The notes below the pieces were generated by a model that was given only the letters and a program-made list of their open reading frames with translations, made no database searches and was not told the origin of the DNA. Of a DNA stretch of 33,324 bases, positions 28,237-33,324 are shown piece by piece. The stretch is taken from assembly GCA_002713685.1 (NCBI GenBank), contig PATX01000002.1:1-33324 (forward strand), in the 5' to 3' direction. Within the stretch, counting starts at the first letter, position 1. Each line of letters begins with the position of its first letter. This stretch comes from Opitutia bacterium (GTDB lineage Bacteria; Verrucomicrobiota; Verrucomicrobiia; Opitutales; Seribacteraceae). Made by a program: the position numbers and the translations under genes.

Positions 28237-28659
28237 ATGGCTAAGTCTATCATCAAATTAGAAATTGTTACCCCAGGAGGGGTAGTTTATTCCGAGGATG
28301 TTGAACATGCCGTTATTCCTACTGCAAATGGAAAAATTGACATACTTCAGCACCATGCCCCCTTGATTGATAGGCTTGAACCTGCAGATGTAAAAGTTGT
28401 CATGGACGGCAAAACTGATTATCTCGCTGTAGGTGGTGGCTTCATCGAAGTATACGCTGAAAAAATTTCCATCATCACCGACCAGGCTATTCTTGTAGAT
28501 GAAGACGATCATCAGCAAATTGAGGCTGCAATCAAAAGGGCTGAAGAAGCCCTGGAGGAAGGTAAAAACAGTAACTTTGATGAGGCCCAGCTCCAATTAC
28601 TAGAAGCTGCTGCTAAATTCGAACAAGCACGAAAACTAGCTAAAGGAAAAGCTCGCTAG
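28237..28659 (+). CDS. atpC: F0F1 ATP synthase subunit epsilon
   Basis: This regulatory subunit of F1 has an N-terminal beta sandwich (LEIVTPGGVVYSEDVEHAVIPTANGKIDILQHHAPL, then LAVGGGFIEVYAEKISIITDQA) and a C-terminal helical hairpin (about residues 90-138). I chose ATG 28237 (MAKSIIKLEIVTP), giving 140 residues. An in-frame ATG at 28210 would add nine residues from inside atpD and is unlikely. It is the last gene of the operon. Confidence 0.94.
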   Translation: MAKSIIKLEIVTPGGVVYSEDVEHAVIPTANGKIDILQHHAPLIDRLEPADVKVVMDGKTDYLAVGGGFIEVYAEKISIITDQAILVDEDDHQQIEAAIKRAEEALEEGKNSNFDEAQLQLLEAAAKFEQARKLAKGKAR

Positions 28660-28675
28660 TTTTTCAATAAAAACT
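28658..28675 (+). terminator. Hairpin at the end of the atp operon (weak terminator candidate)
   Basis: AGTTTTT (28658-28664), loop CAAT, then AAAAACT (28669-28675) form a perfect 7-bp stem that starts within the atpC stop codon. It is nearly all A/T, and no U-run follows beyond the stem, so it may only mark the end of the operon or an mRNA 3' structure. Confidence 0.25.
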
Positions 28676-28759
28676 TAACCTCCTCATTCTTAAATAGGGT
28701 TTCGTTGCCCGCAAAAAAAGGTAGTTTGCCCAAGAATCATTTTTTTATGATTTGATAAA

Positions 28760-29143
28760 ATGTCAAAAAAATGGACAGCCGATTCATTTGAAATACGCTC
28801 CTCTACAATCCCAGAGGCAGGGCGTGGGCTTTTTTCTTTAGTTCAAATTTCTATTGAAGATACCATCGGTTACTATAAAGGAAAAATCTTAAATAATAAG
28901 GCTTTTAATAACCCTAGACGTCCTCCTTCAGATTATATTCTCTATTTGTGCAATGATTATATCATCATAGGAGAAGGTACTCAGGCCAATTATACCCGTT
29001 ATATTAATCATTCTAGTAAAAGACCTAATGCTTTTTTAATCGTATCTACTCGTTGGAAAACTGCTCGGTTTGAAGCCATTGATGAAATTAACCCTGGAGA
29101 CGAAATCTTTTTCAATTATGGCGAAAACTATTGGGAAAGTTAG
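28760..29143 (+). CDS. SET-domain protein (putative lysine methyltransferase)
   Basis: The 127-residue protein consists almost only of a SET fold. Visible marks are GRGLFSLVQIS (about residues 21-31), the SAM/pseudoknot motif NYTRYINHSSKRPNA (about 77-91) and GDEIFFNYGENYW (about 113-125) with the catalytic-type Tyr. There is no pre-SET or post-SET cysteine cluster. Bacterial SET proteins methylate lysines in bacterial or, in pathogens, host proteins; the target here is unknown. It stands alone between the atp operon (100 bases) and a tRNA gene (118 bases). No Shine-Dalgarno is visible. Confidence 0.85.
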   Translation: MSKKWTADSFEIRSSTIPEAGRGLFSLVQISIEDTIGYYKGKILNNKAFNNPRRPPSDYILYLCNDYIIIGEGTQANYTRYINHSSKRPNAFLIVSTRWKTARFEAIDEINPGDEIFFNYGENYWES

Positions 29144-29261
29144 TTAATCTTAGATTATCTATTTTGCTGCCTTCAAAACTTATCTAGCAATAAGTCGCGA
29201 CTAATAAATCCCTTTTTGGGTTGCAAGAAAAAAGCCTGTAGGTCAGTATTTATCAACTAAC

Positions 29262-29337
<76 letters not shown>

Positions 29338-29341
29338 TAAT

Positions 29342-29371
29342 TGGATATTTTTTATCCATTTTGTTTTTTTT
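29342..29371 (+). terminator. Rho-independent terminator after the tRNA gene
   Basis: TGGATA (29342-29347), a five-T loop, TATCCA (29353-29358), then a long T-rich run (TTTTGTTTTTTTT, 29359-29371). The stem is only 6 bp and low in GC, but the following U-tract is strong. Confidence 0.6.
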
Positions 29372-29419
29372 AATGTCTTCGGCACAGCTTGTTCTCTAAG
29401 TTGGGTAATAATTTAACTT

Positions 29420-32400
29420 ATGAAAACTGTATTCCCCGAAGAAAAATCAAAGCAACTTGGTATTGGTGAAGGATATGACTTAGGTTCCCCTCACTATAAA
29501 GAATTAGTCAATTATGCTAATCTTAAACTGGCAACTTTAGGCCTTCCCACAGTGGGTGATCAATCGGATAACCCGACTTTGCGTTTAAGTGGCTCCCTGG
29601 TAAAGGAGTATCGCGAAAAAGTCAGATTATTACGGGGATATCTATGCCCGGCAGACAGAAGAATTCAGGATTTTCTGACTCGAATCCTTGGTACGGATCG
29701 TCCTAGTCTGCCTACTGAATCTTTTGTTTTGGACAGGCACGGTCTCGCACGCATTACTTCCTTACCGAGGGACGGCTATAATTTTTCTTCCTCTATCATG
29801 GAATCAAGAAGAATTGCCCAGGGCGTGCTGCACAACCCTGCCAGTGACCGACGCACCACATCAGGAGTTTTTCATGTGGCCGATGTGGGATTACCTGCCG
29901 CTGATGATAAGAAAGTGGTTCCTTTAAATGCAGCCAAGGAATTGCTTCGTCTTGCCTTGAATCCTCCGCCAACAGATATGGTATTTCCATTCTCATCCAA
30001 TGAAGATGACCCAGCAAAATGCTGGGTTTCTCTCATGCTTAGACCGGTTGTCTGTCCTGCGGTCGAGGGGTATATCCGAGAAAAATCAATGGAAGTCCGT
30101 TTTTTTGCACCGGGTGGATGTGTAGCTAATCTTGATTTTGTTGAGAGCATCTTTGGGAATGGAGGAGATCCTTTCCTGGCAGAGAATGATTCTGGTTTAG
30201 ATATCGAGCATTGGACCGGTCATACAGGATGTGTGATTGTGGCTCCACACCTTGCTGGTACTCCCAAGCAGATTCTTAATCTTCCATCCAAAGCTAATGC
30301 AACAGAAAGGGAGCTTCGGGATGGTATGTATTATGACAATAATCCAGACGAGCTTTATAATGATGGAGGTGCATTCAAGCTAACCTTCCGCGATTCCTCT
30401 GGTTTGGTTGTTACGGTGATTGCGGATAATTATTTTGGTTACTGTAAAAAAGAAGTAAAAACACAGGTTAGCCTTTCTGCCAATCTTTCGGGATTATCAG
30501 AGGAAGAACATGCTGGTGGTGCTGTCGTTTTTCCTAGTTACGATTTGGGTGAGGAATTTAATCCGTTGGAAATCCTACCCAAGACACCTCATACTTTCGA
30601 TGATACCATAAGTTCACTTGGTATTAGCAAAGACGATGTCCCCGAAGGAGTTTATTGTGATCCATTATTCTCGTCTCTATTTTATCTACCAGAAAATGCT
30701 ACCTTTAGTTTGCGTGATCAAAAGATTTCCTGGTCATATAATGATGATCCTAAAACCTTAGCATTAATACCTGAAAATTCTTATGTGTTACCTTCCGGCT
30801 ATAAAGTCGAAATGAAGAAAACCGAAAATGATGGTCCGTGGAAACTTGTCGGAACAGTGGGTGAAGGCTTCCTTTGCCATAAGCCATGTACGGTATCGGG
30901 TGGCGGAAAGTCTGAGATTTCGAAACCACTCACCGATGCGATCGTCTGTGGCCCAGTTTTCATTGCTGATTGGGAAGGGGATATGAAATTGGCAAGAGAG
31001 GTTATCAATAAAGACTATTCTGATAGGTTTAGGGATCCGAAAAAAAGTAATATTCGAAACCGTACGGTTTTGGATGCAAACCGGTCACTGGGGTCGGTCA
31101 TCAAGCTACTGACACCTTCTCAATCCCTGTACACGGAGGAATTTAACACCTGGTTAGAATCGATCCCACAGAGAGTCAAGGACTTGGTTCTCATCATTAA
31201 AAGAAGATATCTCGAAGAATGGGGTGAAGAATGGGAAAAACACTTCAGTGTGGATTCAGTAAACGGACAGCCCGCCAATGAACTAAGATTCAAGGGCGAA
31301 AAATTAATTACCAGACTTTTACGAGTGGGTTTCGATCAGAACGGCTCTTGGAGGCTATTTGCACTAAGAAAAGATTTTATTCCAGCAGAGAAAATTCTCG
31401 CTGAAGATGACATCACAGTTTCCACTGTTGCACCCCTAAGCCTCCTTAAAGAAATTGGTCCTGGTACATTTAAGGAGTCGGCAAAGTTTGTCCATAATTG
31501 TGAATACCGGCTGTTTCAAAGACCTGACGATGCCATTCACCGCGGATTTGACAAACAAACCGAAAAAGATCTCTCCAGACCCGGTAACTTTATTAGTAAT
31601 TTTCAATGTTTAAACGAAGATGATGCGAAAGAACAAGTATCCAAGACCTTAACTTTTGAAGATTATACAGAACCCATGCGGGAACTGATAGAATCAGCAT
31701 CCAATAAATCCGGAGAAGAAAGCCAGTTTGTTTCTTCAGCTAATCCAAGAATTGTGGATGGTAAACCAACGAAAAACCCACGATATTTACAGACTCGACC
31801 AGATTTATTTAATCCCAAGTCTGTACATTTGGCCCTCGAAGGAACTCGATTAAGAAGAAAGTTGAGTCACGACTCCTCTGTACTCTATCCAGTGAGGTCC
31901 GTTCTTCCCGGCCGAAGAAATAATCCTGCAGAAGAAAAGGGTAAAGTTAGACCTCTTTGCTGCTTCGCACCAATTCATTATCTGGAATTACCAGAGCTCT
32001 TTATGGATTTTATTGTTTCGGTAACGGGTAAATCCCCATCCACTACCGGGGCAGGTTCCGAAGGAGCCCTCACGAAAGCTCCCTTCAATGCGCTGCTACC
32101 CATTCATGATTTGAACGCGGCACTTGTTTCCTATGCTTCCACGGGGCAGGGGGCATTTGTTACCTCAGCAGGATATATAGGGCCCAAGTACAAAGTTGCC
32201 CATGACATCAGTCTTTTGATTCCCGAAATATGGAGTCGCTTAAGGGATTATGAAAATGATCCACAGGATATGATTGAGAAAGGACTACTCGAAAAAGTAC
32301 CTGCTTTTGAGTTGAATGGAAAAAAACTTCCAACCGAATATCTAGGTTATCGAATTACCAGAAGATTTGCTCATGAATTTCTTGGCAGAATATTCACCGA

Positions 32401-32896
32401 CCCTATTTCTGTATTTCCTGAAGACATGCTTAAGCCAGAACTTCAAGACGGTGAACAATATGCAGACAGTATTGAGAATCTTGTGGAAGCAGGCCAGTTG
32501 GTGGCTGAAAGATATTTCAAGGATGGGTGTGCAGAAAAAGCGTGTCCTCCTCTTAAGGCACTTTTGGAAATAATGGCCCATGGCAACTGGGAGGGTAAAG
32601 GGTTGATGGATCCGGAGTTTAGAGGTCTATTTAATCCGGAAGCCATTCTTTCTAGCGATTGGTATAAACGACGCTTGGATACAAGAATTGAAGTCACCAA
32701 AGACTACTGGAAAAAAAGAATAAACTACTTGGAGGAGTTTCTGAAAGATCATGTTAACCGAGAAGCGTCTGAAAGGTTAGGTATTCAACAACGACTCGAT
32801 TTTTCCAAGGATGCACTTTCCAGGCTTAATGATAAACCAGAGGCGATCAACCGAATACATGGATGCTTGGGGACTGACCCTGGAATTTACGAATAA
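29420..32896 (+). CDS. Large soluble protein (1158 aa), candidate pyrophosphate-type PEP carboxykinase
   Basis: This is a long cytoplasmic protein of about 129 kDa with no signal peptide or membrane segment. Gly-rich blocks that look like ligand loops are FFAPGGCVANLDFVESIFGNGG (about 228-249), EHWTGHTGCVIVAPHLAGTPKQ (263-284), SLSANLSGLSEEEHAGGA (351-368), TVSGGGKSEISK (491-502) and TGKSPSTTGAGSEGALTK (869-886). Size, solubility and these conserved-looking blocks resemble what I remember of PPi-dependent phosphoenolpyruvate carboxykinases (Entamoeba, Propionibacterium). Those enzymes interconvert PEP and oxaloacetate using phosphate/pyrophosphate. I cannot verify this without a search, so treat it as a hypothesis. 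It is a single-gene unit behind the tRNA terminator, with an ATG and no Shine-Dalgarno. Confidence 0.5.
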   Translation: MKTVFPEEKSKQLGIGEGYDLGSPHYKELVNYANLKLATLGLPTVGDQSDNPTLRLSGSLVKEYREKVRLLRGYLCPADRRIQDFLTRILGTDRPSLPTESFVLDRHGLARITSLPRDGYNFSSSIMESRRIAQGVLHNPASDRRTTSGVFHVADVGLPAADDKKVVPLNAAKELLRLALNPPPTDMVFPFSSNEDDPAKCWVSLMLRPVVCPAVEGYIREKSMEVRFFAPGGCVANLDFVESIFGNGGDPFLAENDSGLDIEHWTGHTGCVIVAPHLAGTPKQILNLPSKANATERELRDGMYYDNNPDELYNDGGAFKLTFRDSSGLVVTVIADNYFGYCKKEVKTQVSLSANLSGLSEEEHAGGAVVFPSYDLGEEFNPLEILPKTPHTFDDTISSLGISKDDVPEGVYCDPLFSSLFYLPENATFSLRDQKISWSYNDDPKTLALIPENSYVLPSGYKVEMKKTENDGPWKLVGTVGEGFLCHKPCTVSGGGKSEISKPLTDAIVCGPVFIADWEGDMKLAREVINKDYSDRFRDPKKSNIRNRTVLDANRSLGSVIKLLTPSQSLYTEEFNTWLESIPQRVKDLVLIIKRRYLEEWGEEWEKHFSVDSVNGQPANELRFKGEKLITRLLRVGFDQNGSWRLFALRKDFIPAEKILAEDDITVSTVAPLSLLKEIGPGTFKESAKFVHNCEYRLFQRPDDAIHRGFDKQTEKDLSRPGNFISNFQCLNEDDAKEQVSKTLTFEDYTEPMRELIESASNKSGEESQFVSSANPRIVDGKPTKNPRYLQTRPDLFNPKSVHLALEGTRLRRKLSHDSSVLYPVRSVLPGRRNNPAEEKGKVRPLCCFAPIHYLELPELFMDFIVSVTGKSPSTTGAGSEGALTKAPFNALLPIHDLNAALVSYASTGQGAFVTSAGYIGPKYKVAHDISLLIPEIWSRLRDYENDPQDMIEKGLLEKVPAFELNGKKLPTEYLGYRITRRFAHEFLGRIFTDPISVFPEDMLKPELQDGEQYADSIENLVEAGQLVAERYFKDGCAEKACPPLKALLEIMAHGNWEGKGLMDPEFRGLFNPEAILSSDWYKRRLDTRIEVTKDYWKKRINYLEEFLKDHVNREASERLGIQQRLDFSKDALSRLNDKPEAINRIHGCLGTDPGIYE

Positions 32897-32910
32897 ATTT
32901 TAAATTTCCA

Positions 32911-33324
32911 CTAATACACTCCGAGCTCATACTCAATAACAGGCTCGCCATTTATATCTTGAATACTCGCATGCACTTTGGGCCCATTTGGTAGCCAGTC
33001 GATTTTCAGCAGGCCGAAATTTTCATCAAAGTATCTTTTTCCCACACGGTAGATATTTTCTTCAAATTTTGGTCGTAACCTTTGATTCATCGCACTTGAT
33101 GTTATATCAAATAGAGGGTAGGGAAGGGCTCCTTCAAGTTTGGTAATTTCACTCGAATGTCTGTCTCCGCTTAAAATTATTGTACCGTTACTATTTTGTT
33201 TTTTTAACATCTCCAAAAGCTTCTTTCTTTCCTGGGGAAAATTGCCCCAAGTTTCCCACCCGTGAGTGGTGGAAACCACCTGGATGCTACTGGCAATTAT
33301 TCTCAGTTCTGCCTTTTCACTAAG
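32911..33324 (-). CDS. PhoD-like metallophosphatase, C-terminal part (N-terminus beyond window)
   Basis: The frame is open to the window edge on the minus strand and ends in TAG at 32911, giving 138 residues. It contains STTHGWETWGNFPQER and TIILSGDRHSSEI (about residues 50-62 of the visible part). The GDRH motif with the following Ser and Glu is typical of the metal-binding end of PhoD-type phosphodiesterases/alkaline phosphatases. A beta-rich C-terminus ends IEYELGVY. Members are usually exported and act on phosphodiesters or phosphomonoesters. The N-terminus, including any signal peptide, is not visible. The gene converges with the 1158-residue protein across 14 bases. Confidence 0.75.
   Translation of the reverse strand, partial: LSEKAELRIIASSIQVVSTTHGWETWGNFPQERKKLLEMLKKQNSNGTIILSGDRHSSEITKLEGALPYPLFDITSSAMNQRLRPKFEENIYRVGKRYFDENFGLLKIDWLPNGPKVHASIQDINGEPVIEYELGVY

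Noticed and set aside
28735-28752. AATCAT-TTTTTT-ATGATT hairpin upstream of the SET gene as a terminator of the atp operon
   Set aside because: The 6-bp stem is all but one pair A/T, the T-run is inside the loop and not after the stem, and it ends 7 bases before a start codon. A translation-level effect is possible but nothing supports it.

Overview
This is a compact, core-gene-rich stretch of chromosome from a diderm bacterium. The evidence for two membranes is a Wza-like outer-membrane exporter, an outer-membrane beta-barrel ending in Phe, and a Wzc-type tyrosine kinase. GC is low to moderate and uneven: 14 of 60 bases are G/C at 9001-9060, against 35 of 60 at 27481-27540. Gene content, the Shine-Dalgarno-poor starts and the large 1158-residue protein make me lean to Verrucomicrobiota or another PVC-type lineage, but this is tentative because there is no rRNA here. 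No insertion sequence, prophage, CRISPR array or plasmid gene is visible. No gap without a gene exceeds about 120 bases.

Layout. 1-1124 (minus): a VTT-domain membrane protein cut by the window edge and two small single-span proteins. 1184-4646 (plus): tyrA-aroA-cmk-plsC, overlapping or abutting. 4654-8718 (minus): an exopolysaccharide export set, beta-barrel, Wza-like protein, Wzc-like kinase. 8754-12372 (plus, divergent): a Wzy/ligase-type polysaccharide protein and a secreted 688-residue repeat protein, then gnd (12420-13922). 13923-17079 (minus): HAD phosphatase, miaB, a membrane protein, gmk. 17181-22093 (plus): recA-mnmE-mnmG-trmB. 22210-28659 (plus): a complete F-type ATP synthase operon, atpBEFHAGDC. 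28760-29143: a SET-domain protein. 29262-29337: a tRNA with CAU anticodon. 29420-32896: an 1158-residue soluble protein, possibly a pyrophosphate-type PEP carboxykinase. 32911-33324 (minus): the C-terminal part of a PhoD-like phosphatase, cut by the window edge.

How the parts fit. mnmG followed by the atp operon recalls the origin-side order of E. coli (mnmG-rsmG-atpIBEFHAGDC), with trmB where rsmG-atpI would be. Consistent with this, mnmG carries two parS-like palindromes 24 bp apart, in frame, encoding a duplicated FHVE peptide inside an apparent insertion. These sites are the most interesting signal in the window. Other points worth a look are a delta subunit (AtpH) lacking most of its N-terminal domain, the repeat protein of the polysaccharide locus, a 9-bp inverted repeat upstream of recA, and the near-total lack of Shine-Dalgarno sequences.
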